Shown: one piece after another, positions 23,123 to 36,078 of the stretch
How the letters are laid out: each line of letters starts with the position of its first letter
How positions within the stretch are numbered: the first letter of the stretch is position 1
Source of the DNA: Apiotrichum sp. Y4204
Lineage: Eukaryota > Basidiomycota > Tremellomycetes > Trichosporonales > Trichosporonaceae
Reading direction: 5' to 3'
DNA length: 64,000 nucleotides
Assembly: GCA_025531455.1 (NCBI GenBank)
Contig: JAMYHL010000030.1
Location: forward strand, 310,001 to 374,000
Notes under the pieces: generated by a model
The model's input: only the letters and a program-made list of their open reading frames with translations
What the model was told of the DNA's origin: nothing
Database searches by the model: none
Made by a program: the position numbers and the translations under genes

Positions 23123-26100
23123 AGAGCCGGCTCATCCAGCTCCCCGTCCTGGGCTTCTCTGCCTCCTGCTCAGCGGACACCGCGCGGCGCTTGGCGGCGC
23201 GTGTCGTGGGTCCTGCGGTGGCTATCTCGTCCTCTCCCTCCGAGTCGGACTCGTCGTCCTTCTTGCGCTTGTTGCGTGAGGGAGTGGCCGAGGTGGAGAC
23301 GTCCACCTCAATGTCGTCGGTGGGGTCGAGCAGTCCCGCCTCCGCCTCGCGCTCGTCTTCCTCGTCCTCATCCACGTCCGTCTCCTCCTCCTTGTCCGTT
23401 TCCTGCTCACTCTCCTCCTGGATGCTTCCGACGGTAGCCTCCTCCCTGGCCTCCTCGGCCATACTGCGTGTCACACGCCGCGTGGCAGGCGACGCCGTTG
23501 CGGCTTTGGCTTCGTTGGGTGACTTCGGCGACTTCGGCTCCTTGGACTCCTTGGGCGTCTTGGGAGATGCCCTCGCATGCGCAGCAGAAGACGACTCGGC
23601 GACGATCGCATCCGCAGGCGACTCGGGCGCAAGCGATAAGCGCGCACTGCGACGCGGCGTCACTGGCTCGGTGAACGATACGAGGCGTTTCTGCGGCGAG
23701 GCGGTACTGCGTTGGTCGTCAATACTGGCTACGCTCGAGCCACGTCGAGCGCGCGACACGACGCGGGGGACCGCGAGTGTCGGTGTGTCGGGCGCAGGGC
23801 TGGCACCGAGCGAGGCTCGCGATGTTCCTCTACGACGGCGGTCAGACCCAGGCTGGAGTGACAAGCCCCGGCGCGGTGTCGTCCCGTCCCGCGTGGAGCC
23901 CTGGGATGTCGCGAACGACCGGCGCCGCATGCGCGTCTGCTGCTCCTCGATCGCACCTGGCGTGTAGTCGAGGATGAATATGTCCTCCTCGCTGAAGATG
24001 GATATGCCGAACAGTCGCGCAGCCTTGTGCTGGAGGATAGGCGTGAGGTGGAACGCGAGATCGCGGCCCTCCTCGGACGCAAAGTTCTTGCTTGTCAACC
24101 CGTAGTCAAGTGATGTCTCCCTTGCAAGTGTCGCGGCATCCGGGACGCGGCAGCCGGGAACGAGCACGGTGACCTTCAGGTCACCGTCTCGCACCTCGAC
24201 CTTGTGCGGCGAGCACTGTCCGCGGAGGACATATTCGCGATGGAATGACGAAGAGCGAGGGCGGCCCTTGGCTTTCGGCGGCGGCTGGGACTCAGATGGT
24301 GACGATGGCGATTGAGCTGATGAGTCCGGTTGAGACTCGGGTTGCAAGTCCGTCTGCGCCTTCGGCGTGGGCGGCGAGCGCGAGCTCGACGGCTCGGGGC
24401 TCTGCCGGCGTGCAGGCCGCCCACGACCGTGGTCGTGACGCCACGCATGCGGACGCGGGGGTGTTGTTTCCTGGGGTGGTGGTGTAGGGTCCCTTGGAGG
24501 CGGCGTGGGTTCCCTTGGAGGTGGAGTGGGTTCCCTCGGTGGTGGCGTGGGCTCCCTGGGGGGCGGAGTCGGCTCTTTGGGTGGGGGAGTCGGCTTCTTC
24601 GGTGGCGGAGACGGCTCTTTGGGCGGCGGGGTAGGCTCCTTCGGCATCGGCTCCCGCACTTCGGGCAGTGTCTCTTGGAGAGTCTTTTCCTCAGGCGTTT
24701 CGTCGTAGGGAGTCGGTTCCGGGCTTTCTTCGGGTGTCTCCTCGGCAGACTCCGCGGGAGTCTTCCCAGGAGCCTCATCGGAAATTTCCTCAATCGTCTT
24801 TGGAAGTTGAACCGTCTCCTGGAGCGTCTCCTCAAGGATTGTGTCCTGGAGGGTCTCCTCCTGAACGGTATCCCGAAGCGTCTCGTCCTCAACCGTATCC
24901 TGAACAGTCTCAACCGTCTCCTGGACAGTCTCAACCGTGTCCTGGACAGTCTCTGTCTCCATGATGACGTCGCCATCCGCCTCTCCATCATCGCTCTCGT
25001 CCGAGCTCAGCAGACTGATCGGCTGAGTGACAGCGCCAATCGGCTCGGGTTCAGGCTCCGGTGTCTCCTCTACCTCTCCCTCGTCGACGTCCATGGCCTC
25101 GTCCTTCGGCTCGTCGATCTCGTCCGCCTCGGTAACCACCAGCGGCGCCTCGTCCTCCGGCTCGTCGACCTCGGTGGCCTCAGTGACTTCGAGCGGGGTG
25201 GACGGCGTCGGCGCGTCGACCTCAGTGGGTTTCCCGACTGGCTCGTCGTCGTTGGGAGCAGCGGGCGTGATCTCGATATTCTGCGGCTCGGGTGTGTTAC
25301 CTGCTGTCAGAATTATCCGTAGTCCGCACGTACCATCATGTATCACAAGCTCTGGCGTCGGTTCGCGCTCCTCATCGTCGCTGTCCAGCTCGTCCTTCTC
25401 CGACGGGGTGCGGCTCGCCCCGCTCTGCGGAACGGACAGGTGTGTGGTGTCGGCCGCGGGCCTCGCGGTCCATGCCGGCGCGTCGTGCGGCTGCGAAATC
25501 TCCACGGACGGGGTCTCGACCGACGACGGCTCAACGGTCTCGGTGTCGTCGGGAATCTCCTGGATTTCCAGTGAAGGGTCATCGTGAGAAACAGCTTCGG
25601 GTGCCTCGTCGGGCATCTCCTCAATCTCCACACCTGTACCATTCGCTTCTTCCTCGTCGGGTTCTTCGACTTCTGGCTCCTCGACTTCTGGCTCCTCGAC
25701 CTCAGGTTCCTCAACCACAGGTTCAGCAGGCTGGGCGGGCTCTGCCGGCGTCGCTTGGCCGTCAAGCCGCTCGAGCGGGTCACCGCGGGAGAATGTCTGC
25801 TGCGCAGAGTACGAAACGTAAGGAGGCGCCTCGGGGTCCTCCTCGTCCTCGACGTACGCCTGGCGCGAGGAATGGTATGTTCCGTTCTCGTTATGGATGA
25901 CAGTGTGTTGCTCAAAAGTGCCGGTAAACGGGTGGGGAGTGGCCAGCAGATCAGGATCAATTGGGAAGTCGGCGGCGAAGGAGGGTCCTGCGTGCGTGCC
26001 GAGGGCAGCACCAAGGTGAGCGTCAAGTACCGCGCCTATCGGATTGTCGTGTACGAGAGGCTGAGTCGGGTCGAGTGGATGAGACGGGTCGAGTGGCAGT

Positions 26101-26328
26101 GGCAACATGTTAAGTGCAGTCTGCACTAGATCGGGCGCGATGCCTCCCATAGAGCCCGTAGGGAGAGGATCCCACATGTTGAAGGCGGGCATGCCGTGTC
26201 CAGGGTAGTTGTCGAAAGCTGGTGGAACGTTGAGCGCCGTTCCCATGTTAGAAGAGGACGACTGTGGTTGCGGCGTGTCCTGCAGCTCATCCACCTCCTC
26301 TTCCCAGGGCGGAAGTAAGCCCCCCCTC

Positions 26329-26360
<32 letters not shown>

Positions 26361-27866
26361 CTCCTCCTCCTCCTCCTCTTCTTCTTCCTCCTCCTCATCG
26401 TCGTCCTCTCGGTCGCTCTCGTCGCTCTCGTCGTCCTCGTCGGAATCTGAGAGTATGTCGATCGGCGATTCGGCTGTGCCCGCACCAAGCCCGGAGCCCG
26501 GGGAGGGGACGCCCAAGGCTGGCGTATGCGTACCGGAGAGATGCGCTGCCGAGGGCTGCGGGGTCGCAAGCTGGGACGTACCAAACTGAGGAGTCGACAG
26601 GCCCGGCGTGGCGAGTTGGGGATTGCTGAAGGTATGGGTGGGATGATGTTGGCCATGCTCTTCGTCGGACTCGTCGGGCCCCTCAGTAGCACCATGTGTG
26701 ATTTCGGGGTCAAGCTCGTCCACCTCCTCTTCCTCCATTACTTCGTCCTCCTCATCGTCGTACGGTTCCTCCTCTTCATACTCCTCCTCCTCCAACTCGT
26801 CCTGCTCCTCAGGCCGCGGCACGTGCGTGCTGTCGGACCGTATGAACGGAGGCGGGTAAGGGAATTGCTGTAAGGATGAGTCGCGCGTCGGTGGCCGGTT
26901 CTCATCATTCTCAACGTCATCCTGGCTGTCGTAGCCTGGTTCTTCGTAGGTCTGTTCGTGGTAGCCCTGATGCTCGTAGCCCCGGTCATCGTAGCGCCGG
27001 TCGTCGCCGCTGTCGTATCGGTTGTCGCGATTATCGTACCGATTTTCGCGGTTATCGTAGCTGTAGTAGTCCTGAGTTTGTCTGTCGGAGTCATCGTACC
27101 GGCGGTACGAATGATCGTACATGTCGCGATGGGAGGAGTGCAGTGGCACGCGCTCAGGCTCCGCCTCTTCTTCTTCTTCCTCTTCTTCCTCCTCCTCCTC
27201 TTCTTCCTCTTCGTCGTCGTCGTCGTCCTCCTCCTCCTCCTCGTTCTCCTCCTCCTTCTCGTCATCCGTAGATCCAACATACACCGCGCAGGCATACTCG
27301 ATATCCGAGTCATTCGCCACATCCGCGTCCGCCTCAGCATCCGCGTCCGAGGAGGGGTGCACCGCCGGATGGTCCGGGTACGCGCGCGCTGCATCCTGAT
27401 GCTGTGCTTGCGGAGGATAGGAGTAGGACCCCTCCATATGGAAGTCGCCGTCGTGCCTCACGGGGGGCGCATGGCGATGGTCGATGTCCATCTCGTGCTG
27501 CGCAGCGTACGCCCCACGATCTCCAGAATCTGTACTCAGCACGCCCCTCACTACATGGTACCCACCCTCGCTGAAGAGGTCTGAGCGCTCTGAGCGCGCG
27601 TCATCCACATCAGCAGCGGCGGCAGCAGCGGCTGCAACGACCGCGTCGAGGTTGCGTGGCCCGTCAACTATTTCGTCTCCGTTCGCCACTACTTCCTCCT
27701 CATCATCTCGTGCGTGTAGCGGGGAAGGGGAGCGCTCCCACCCATCGTCGGGGCCTGCGAGCCCGCGCGCTAGCTTCGCCTGTAGGCCTGCGAGCCATGC
27801 GTCCTGCGCCGCTTGCGGAAAGACGTCAAAAGCCGAGGGAGCACCGCTCCGCCGGGCCGTCGCCAT
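23106..27866 (-). CDS. Unidentified large acidic, repeat-rich protein
   Basis: Exons are 25334-27866 and 23106-25300 (1575 residues). I do not recognise the family. The N-terminus is MATARRSGAPSAFDVFPQAA. Two poly-glutamate blocks (coding at about 26310-26400 and 27160-27250), a YDNR-type Tyr/Asp/Arg repeat (about 26930-27110), a TVQDTVETVQE repeat (about 24790-24960) and a run of PTPPPKEP/REP units (about 24480-24650) follow. The only globular-looking part is about 110 residues (coding at about 23940-24250), with LRGQCSPHKVEVRDGDLKV and LFGISIFSEEDIFILDY. The tail is basic and ends SWMSRLFGRKK. The composition suggests a nuclear or chromatin scaffold, but this is inference. The single intron is 33 nt, in frame and without a stop, so it could be retained. 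Confidence 0.8.
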
Positions 27867-28178
27867 TGTAAACGGATGCTGAGAGTGTTGCGCAGGTGGG
27901 TGGATGGCGAGTAGGTGATAGTCGAAAGTGGATGTGATGTCGGTGACGACAATAGGTGGCGCGCGTCGAAAGTGCAGTGGACGGACATTGTGGGATCTCC
28001 GGTTCAGCCAGCCACCAAAGGGGCTCATGTCGGCCGACCTGTCGTCTAGAACCAAACAAATGTTGGCCCCCCTTCGTTCCCAAATGCACACTGCTCGAGC
28101 ATGAACACAGGTCGCATAATTTACACATCGTATCAACAACTAGCCAAGACACAATCAGACTCGCACTCCCACAGTGCA
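27867..28178. promoter_or_regulatory. Intergenic region upstream of the acidic-protein gene
   Basis: 312 bp between the PCP1 stop and the start of the acidic-protein gene, both on the minus strand. The same frame is open upstream to 28139, so an N-terminal extension starting at another ATG cannot be excluded. The downstream ATG leaves normal room for a promoter. Confidence 0.45.
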
Positions 28179-31100
28179 CTATCTACGCGTGAGAGCACTC
28201 CTGCTCTCCTTTGTTGCCCTCCACTCGACCGCGACGCGGCGCGCGCGGATGGTCGCGATCACGGCGATGGCAACCGACTTGAGCGTCCGCTTCGGGCGCG
28301 GCGGCGGGGGCACCGGGAAGCCCATGGACGCGATTGCGCGCAGGGTCGCTTGCTCGCTGCCTGTTAGCTTTGAACCTGTTTTTCTGTATGCCGTGTGGGC
28401 TGCAGCACTCACTTGAGACTCATACCGCCGACCAGGAGCAGCAAGAACTTCTTTTGCAGCGCGAGCGCGTGCCGGAAGGTGTTCTCGCGCGCGTACAGGG
28501 CCTTGAGGTACTCGATCTGCGCCGCAAGGCGACGCGTCTGTGCCTTGTACTTTGCGCGATTCTCGGCTGCCACTTCATCCTTGCTTGCGGCCCTCTTTGC
28601 GAGGTGCTCGGCGTCGTTGGCCCTCTGCGCTGCACTGGATGCACGCTTCTCGGCATCCACCACGCGGTACTCGGCATCTCCGACCTTGCGCTCTGCCTCG
28701 CGGGCGCGTGCCTCTGCCGCAGCGTAATCACGCTCCGCGGCCTTGGCCTGCCGGGTCGCCGTCTCGAGGCGCTCCTTCGTCCACCGCAGGTCAGACTGCA
28801 GCTGCTCAATCTCCGCCTTGCCGCGCGACGCTTTGTGGCTGCCCTCGGCACGCAGGGCCTCAAGCTCAGCCCCAAACTTGGCGCATTCGCGACGCTGGTT
28901 TGTGAGGTCGTCGCTGAAGGCGAGGAGCTCGCGGGTGACGCGCTGGCGCTCGCTCTTGAGGTTGTCGACTTGGCGCTCGGCAGCCTCGAGGGAGTGGTTA
29001 CGCTCACGCAATGTGTTGCGAAGCATATCGGCGTCGGCCTCTGCCTCACGCAGCTTGTCCTGCAGGGAGCGGATTGTTTCCTGCTGGCGGGCGGAAGCGG
29101 CCGTCTGGTCCTGTAACCTGCGGTTGTCGCGCTTCGCTTCATCGCTCGACCGTTGCAGGTCGTGAATCTCCTTCTCAAGGCGTTCAACAGTGACACGCGC
29201 GGCACGGAAGTTCTAGAAGTTAGCCATGAAAGTTTGACCGACTCGATTCTTGGCGATCCAAGTTATACATCAGTGAATCACTCACGTTATTCAGAGCATC
29301 CTTGTCTGCCCGCAGGGTCTGCAGCTGCTCCTCGGCGTCCGCAACCTTATCGTCGGCCTCGCGGCGGAGGTTGGCAATCTCGACACCGAGCTCCTCAATC
29401 TCCTCGTCGGCCTTGTCCTGCAGGTCCTTGAACGCTATCCGCATGCGGCGCGCCTCGTCCTGCATCCGCTCCTTCTCGTCGCGCATGTCCGTCTTCAGCT
29501 TGCTCATCTGCTCGTGCACCGCGTCGAGGGCGTTTTCGAGGCGCTCGTTTCTGACGTCAGTTAGGTGCACAAAATCCCGACTCACTTGGAGCGACCGACA
29601 TCCAGCGACGCGAGCGACTTCTTGTTGTCTTTGGCCAGCTGGCGGATCTGCTCCTCGAGCTCGGCAATGCGATCCTTGGCCTCCGCAAGCTTCTCAGCGA
29701 GCGCCACGGAGCCGAGACCGGCCTCCTCGAGACGATTGAAGTTGCGGTCGAGCTGAGTGTTGGCAATCTCAAGCTCCTGCTGGAGATGCTCGAGCTGTAC
29801 GCGAAGCATGCTTTCGTTCGAGTCGCCGATTGTAGTCTGCAGCCAGGACAGTTCCTTGAGGGGACCGGGAGTCGCAGGCGTGCGAAGGTTGGCAAGGACC
29901 CTGTTGACGATGGGTGTCGAGGTCACCGGTGGTCCACCCCGTGTGGGCGTGCTTGTGCTGAGCTCCTTAGCCCGGAGGCGTTCCTGCAGCGCAAGCTTCT
30001 CGGCCTCGAGCGATTTGATACGGGCATCGCGCGACGCGATCGCGGTTTCGCGGGCAGGAACTGCACCCAGTTCACCCTTAAGACGGCCAATCTCGTGGTG
30101 CGCGTCGTCGAGCCGGTCCCCGAGAGCCTGGACGATAGAGTTGTTCCCGATGTCGATGGTCTTGTCCACGTCCATTTCGGCGACTTCAAGTTTGGCCTGC
30201 AAAGAGGAGATGGCGGCCTCCTTGTCCGCAAGATTTGTCTGCGCCTTACGGAGTGCGGCTTCGAGGTCGGCAATCTCGACACGCAGATCGGCCTCCTGCT
30301 CGTCACGCCCATCCGCCTGGTGTTGGAGATCTTCAATGGTGTGGCGCTGCGTGGTGATCTCCAAGTCCTTGGTGGCTATCAAGCTCTCCAGCTGGGTGAG
30401 ACTCTCGATCTTTGCCTTGAGCGCCACCTCAGCATCCTCCTTGGCCATCTCAGCCTCATTAAGACGCGTCTTGAGCTCGGACACGCGGTCGTCGTCGTCT
30501 TTGTGGACGTCCTCAATCTCCTGGTGCAGGCGGTCGGCCTCAGCCCTGGCAGCGCGGAGCTGCTCAGCCAGGTCGGCGTTCTCATCCTCGAGCTCAGAGA
30601 TCTGGCTCCTCGCCTTGTCGGATGCTTGGACGGCCGCATCAGCATGCTCGTCGGCTTCGGCCCGCGCCTTCTCAAGCTCGATCTCAAGCTTCTCGATCTT
30701 CTCCTTGAGCCCGTCGACATCGGCGGTTTCAGTTTCCAAACGGTGAGATTCGGCAGTGGCGGCCGCAAGCTCCTCTTTAAGCTTGGCAATGTCGCGGTCG
30801 TAGTCGCCGCAAATTTCCATGAACTTGGCAGCGTGGGTCTGGGTCTTTTGCGCAAATCCAGCCTCGAGCTCGACGCGCGCGGCAATGGCATCGTCACGCT
30901 CCTTCTGCAGGGCCGTGATCTCGCTGTTGTTGTCCGCCTGCGCCAGCTTCTGTTCGAGAGCCGCGATTGCCTCATCCTTCTCCCGGATCGTCGCCTCGAG
31001 GTTGTCACGCGTCTCCCGCTGCGATGCGCCGCTCGAACTGGATTTGCTGCTCGAGGTGGACTGATTGAGAGTACTCGGAAGAATAACCTCCCCCTCGTCC

Positions 31101-32613
31101 GTCACCTCAATGCCCTTGGCCTTCAGCACGTCGTTCAGCCAGTTGCATTCGTCGCGCCATTCCTGGAGCTCCTGTGCAAGCTTGTTGTTTTCCTCGTGCA
31201 GCGCCTCGTTCATCATGTTCGTGTGCTTGCCAATCTTGACAAACTCGGCGCGGTTCTCGACGCCGCCAGGAGAAGCAGCAGTGCCGGTGCCAAGGAGAAT
31301 GTTGGGAACGGAAGTGTTGGCGCGATGGGCAGTGTGTAGACGCGACCCACGGCGGTCCATAGTCATGTCCTGAGAGGACGCGATGGAGATGAACGACTGG
31401 TCAACAGTCGAGTTGCCAAGACTGTTGCCCTCCTCGGTGATGGACATGGTCTCGGGGGCCAGCGATACCCGTCGAGCGGGGTGCGGTGTCCCACGGGTCT
31501 TGAAGCGGGAGGGTAACTTTGACGTAGCAAGGACGGTCAAGAGATGGGATTTCCTCCGGTCGGCTGCGTCGCTTCCAGCGCGGGGCGTCGCATATTCGGA
31601 TGCGGGACTGTTGCCACTCGGCGACGGCGTGGTTTCACGGTCACGGTTGCGGAACGCCGGCGTGACGTCGCGAAGAGGAACCATGTGGGTGGTGAAGGGT
31701 GTCGCTGCGGCGCGGGCGGCGGTGTTGGGAACGTCCATCCTACGGATGGCCGACGGCGTACCAGACTTCGGTGGCGAGAGACGCTCCTCATTCGCTGGCG
31801 GTGAGACGCTTGCAACCGACGTGTTGTTGAAATCGTGAGCAGTCGTGTTGTATTCGTGAGTGGGATACTCGTGAGTGGGGTAGTCGTGTGTCGGGTCGTC
31901 AAGCTTCTCCATTACCCGCGTCGGGCCGTCAGGCGTGGTAGCCTCGTTGTCCGTTCCGGACACTTCGCTCCGCGACAAACTCGGGATGCGGCTGTCGGGC
32001 ACCTGAGGGAGGTTGAGGGGAGATTTCCTCCTGCTGAACGCGCGGGGCATCGGTGTGTCGACCACTGACCCATCAAACGAGTCGAGAGGTAAGGTTGGCT
32101 CGGGGAGGTCGTCAACATCTGGTGGCGGGAGGCGCTCAGACTCGGCCTCAGACTCTGACAGCTCACTGTATTGCCGAGACTGCCGCGAGTCGGTCGACTG
32201 TGACAACGTTTGGCGTGACGAGCTTAGCCGCATCTGCTCAGTGTATGGCGTAGAGGTGAATCCAGCAAGCGAGGGCTCACGCTGGTTGCGAGCGAGAGGC
32301 GTCGGGGCATCCAGCGGCGTACGCGACCGGGGAACGATGGTCGACCCCGTGCGCGGCGGTGAGCGGTAACGCCCAACATGCGGAGTGGAGAGGTCCTGTC
32401 GAGTGAGCATGATGAATGTTGTTGATCACCCACATCTTCAGCTGTCTGGTTGTCTTGGCTGATGGCGCCACCGCCGTAGTAGGGATCCTCAGACTCGTCA
32501 ATGTCGTCGTCGTCCAGGTCGTGTGAGAAGCTTGGGAGTGAGGGCAACTCCATGTCCTCGTACTCCTGTACGCGGCGGAGCACCCTCGATGGCGTTTCCA
32601 GTAACAGGGCCAT
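28179..32613 (-). CDS. PCP1: Pericentrin-like spindle pole body protein (Pcp1/Spc110 type, PACT domain)
   Basis: Exons are 32434-32613, 29586-32395, 29286-29550, 28413-29212 and 28179-28356, giving 1410 residues. It starts MALLLETPSRVLRRVQEYEDME. About 400 Ser/Pro-rich residues are followed by roughly 850 residues of near-continuous heptad coiled coil. The C-terminus carries a PACT domain: YARENTFRHALALQKKFLLLLVGG, EQATLRAIASMGF and KRTLKSVAIAVIATIRARR (the calmodulin/centrosome-targeting region). PACT proteins tether gamma-tubulin complexes at the spindle pole body. The last intron has two candidate acceptors four bases apart; the one used gives GGMSLNEQATL, which matches the spacing of pericentrin. 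It is divergent from FZO1. Confidence 0.9.
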
Positions 32614-33413
32614 AGGGGGAGTGATGGATGGGATGGGGAGTGATGGGATGGAAGAGGAGTTGTTGTGACGTTGTGACTTTGTTGATGGCCTGCCTGTAAT
32701 GTCCAATGTTTGGTCTGGATCGGTTTGGTTTCTCGACACTCTGACCCGATTGTCCAGGGCGGCGGCAGGGCGGGCAGCAGCATTGTTTGGCAAAATCAAA
32801 AGCAGTCACGTCCCAGGCTTGCGTGTGGGGTAATCATTCTCGCGTGGCCTGTGCATGGAAATTGCCACATACACTCAAGAGCTATAATTCCGAATCGCCA
32901 GGGTGACAGCCCTCCCGTGCCTCCCACGTGACCCCTTAGCGACCATGCCACCGATGCCGTCATTGTGCTCGATTTGATTCCGTTGTGCCTATTGTCTCCA
33001 CTCCGCCACTCCGCCACCCCCGTTCCTTATTGTCTCATCCCCCCACATAATCCGGATCTCACAGCGGTGCGCGATCCGCGGTGCGCGGTGCGCCGTACGG
33101 TGCCCGCGCCCCCGTTACCCAGCCCAGGTTTGTGCTGTCCAACCAGAATGCAGCATTTCCCTACTCCCTCCGACGCCCGTCTCTCCCGAGGATTTGCCAT
33201 CCAACATCAAACCTCTTACTCACCATCACACTGTCTCTCATCACCACCATCACTCTCTTGCACACTACAGCGGCTTTCAGTGACAGCGCGTTTGTCGACT
33301 CCCCGACACCTCCCACCCCCCTCCCCTACCCCAGCACGACTTGACGTCCTCTGCAAGAAACCCGATTTTCCCAGCGGCGCGATCGCACGATCCCCCCTCC
33401 CCCAACCTTCCCC
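32614..33413. promoter_or_regulatory. Divergent promoter of PCP1 and FZO1
   Basis: 800 bp between two start codons pointing away from each other. It holds CCCACGTGACC near 32923-32933 and a C/T-rich leader toward FZO1. Open frames inside are short and lack motifs. Confidence 0.55.
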
Positions 33414-36078
33414 ATGCAGCCCTTTACGCCGCCCGACTCGCCCTCCTTCGGCATCACGAAGGAGTCGCACATGAACGGGCAGCCCGCGTCTATCCAGGCG
33501 CGCATCGCAGGTGATGCGGCCGTCCGTGACTATGAGGAGAAGCAGGCAAAGTGAGTGCAAATTGTGCAGAGAAGGAGCGACGTCGGTGCCTTTTCTTGTC
33601 TAACGACGCAGGCTCTCCTCGGCCATCGACGCGACCAACTACCTCGTTGCCGACCTGAAGAACTTTAACCACGACCAGTGGAAAGTCCGCTACCCCCACT
33701 TTTCGCGGATTGCCGCCACGGACAACCAGGCGACGGCTTCTCCCAGCCGCCCCCCGAACCGCCGGACACTGACCTTTGCGGATGAGCCTTCGACCTCCAC
33801 GGAGGTGGTCGTCTCGGCGCAGCGCAATGTCCGCCGCCAGTTGCGGCGCTCAGTCTCCTTTGCGCCGACAAACTCGGTGCCGCCGACACCCGAGCAGTCG
33901 GTGACGTCGGAGCCCGAGGAGATGGACGCCTCGCCCAACGAGGATTTCTCGATTCTCAGCCTCAACCTTAACATGGGTGCCACTCGTCACGCCAAGGCCC
34001 TCATTTCGCAGCTCGAGAGGTCATCCATATCCGCTCTTCTTGACAACCGTCTTACCTCGGCGCTGTCGCACCTGAAGCTCCTTCAGACCCGTATCCACGA
34101 CTCTCACTCGCGCGTCCTGGTGACTGGTGACCTCAACGCCGGCAAGTCGACCTTTGTCAACGCCCTCCTGCGTAGGGACGAGGTCATGCCCACGGACGAA
34201 CAGCCCCTGACGACTCGTTTTGTTGAAGTTGTCTCTGCTCGCGAGAACGAGAACAAGGAGGAGATTCACATCGCCACCGACAAGTATGACCAGACCGACA
34301 AGTCCACCTACAAGGTCGTCGCTCTCGATGAGCTTGAGGAGCTCGCGACGGACATGGACAACGATCCTTCCGCGCCGCCTCTTCGTGTGTTCCTCCGCGA
34401 CTCGGACAACGAGACCAACCCGTCCATTCTCCACAACGGCGTCGTCGACATCTCCCTCATTGACGCCCCTGGTCTTAACCGCGACTCGATCAAGACCACT
34501 GCCAACTTTGCGCGCCAGGAGGAGATTGACGTCGTTGTCTTCGTTGTCTCTGCTGCCAACCACTTCACACTCTCTGCCAAGGAGTTCATCTGGCAGGCGG
34601 GACACGAGAAGGCCCACCTGTTCATTGTTGTCAACCGCTTCGACCAGATCAAGAACAAGGAGCGCTGCCGTAAGGCAGTCATGGACCAGATCAAGGAGCT
34701 TAGCCCCGAGACGTACGCCGACGCCAAGGACCTTGTCCACTTCGTAGACTCTGCGACCGTCGCAATGGGCGTCGACGGCGACTCGGCCGAGGACATTGAC
34801 GCTGCCTTCTCCCACCTTGAGCAGTCGCTCCGCTCGTTTGTTCTCGTCAACAGGGCCAAGTCCAAGCTCGGCCCTGCCCAGAACTACATCACGCACCTGC
34901 TTGCCGACGTCGAGCTCCTTGCCTCTGCGAACAGCATTGTTGCCACTCAGGAGCGTGACGCTGCTGTCAAGGAGGTCGAGCGCGTCAAGCCTGAGCTTGA
35001 CAAGATGAAGCACGGCAAGGATGCGCTTGAGGACAGCCTCGTGGCCGAGGAGGAGACCGCCACATCTCAGGCAGTTGTCTCGGCCCAGACCGCCCTCCGT
35101 ACTGCTCTTGACTCGGTTGGCCGTGGCGAGCTCGCCCCTGGCATCGAGATGCCCCTGTACCCGGGTGTCCTGGGTGCTTGGGACTATGCTCGCGAGGTTC
35201 GCCGTGCTTTGCTTGCGTCCCTCGACCATGCTGTCCGCCAGTGCGAGGGCGACGCTCGTGAGGTGACCACCCACGCTATCAAGACTGTCACCAACCTTGG
35301 CGACCAGCACCTTCCCGCCGATGTTGAGCGCTCGAAGCGCGTGTTCAACTCTTCCGCTATGTTCTACAAGCACGCTGCTGGCCGCTCCGGTCGCCACATG
35401 CACCAATACGTCGGCCTGGGCCTTGCAGGCAACAGCATGCTCTCGGACGTCGCTGTCTCCGACATCTTCGACCTTCAGTACCACCTCTTCCTCACCGAGA
35501 CTGTTCCCGAGGCGGGCAAGCTGTCCACCTCGCGTGACCTTATCCCGTCGTCTGTCGTTGGCGAGGTCAGCTCGCTCGGCGCTGTCTCCCTTGCTGTCGG
35601 CGCGTTCTCCATGGCCGGCGGTAAGACGTTGGCTCTGCGGACAGTCTTCGAGTCGGCCATGACTCTCTCTGAGCTCGCATCCAACCCGATTGTGCGCAAG
35701 TGGGCCGGTCCTGCCATCGGTGTCGTTGTCGCCGGTGCCGTCGCGTACGTCATTTACGAGCTGCCGCGCACGATCCCGCGCAATGTTGGTCGCCACATCC
35801 GTTCCACCCTCCTCGAGAACCCGGGCTCGGCAAATGAGGACGACAAGACGCCGTTCCACGAGGCCGAGGCTCAGCGTATCGGGCGCGAGGTCCGCAAGGT
35901 CATGCGCCTGGCCGCGTGGGACCTCCGCGAGCGCTTCCGCGGCGCCCTTGAGGCTCGCGGCGAGATTGTCCGCCAGAGCGAGGAGACGGCCCGCCAGGCA
36001 AGCAAGGCGCTCGAGTGGTTCTCCGAGGTCGAGAACCGCGTTGAGCTCATTCGCTCCCAGCTCGGCCTCTCCCTCTAA
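33414..36078 (+). CDS. FZO1: Mitofusin, mitochondrial outer-membrane fusion GTPase
   Basis: Exons are 33414-33550 and 33612-36078, giving 867 residues. The dynamin-like GTPase domain has RVLVTGDLNAGKSTFVNALL (G1, about residue 218), TDEQPLTTRF (G2), LIDAPGLNRDS (G3) and IVVNRFDQIKNK (G4). Coiled-coil regions flank a hydrophobic hairpin at about residues 735-755 (AIGVVVAGAVAYVIYELP), which would anchor it in the outer membrane. Fzo1 mediates mitochondrial outer-membrane fusion. Codon bias is strong (GCC, CTC, GAG), so the gene is probably well expressed, and this creates a long antisense open frame with no meaning. The first intron is 61 nt with a CTAAC branch point. Confidence 0.95.

Noticed and set aside
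24330..25322. Plus-strand open frames (up to 330 codons) opposite the acidic protein
   Set aside because: Arg/Leu-rich strings that arise from the repeats on the other strand.
29786..31339. 517-codon open frame antisense to PCP1
   Set aside because: A leucine-rich shadow of the coiled-coil gene; no family signal.
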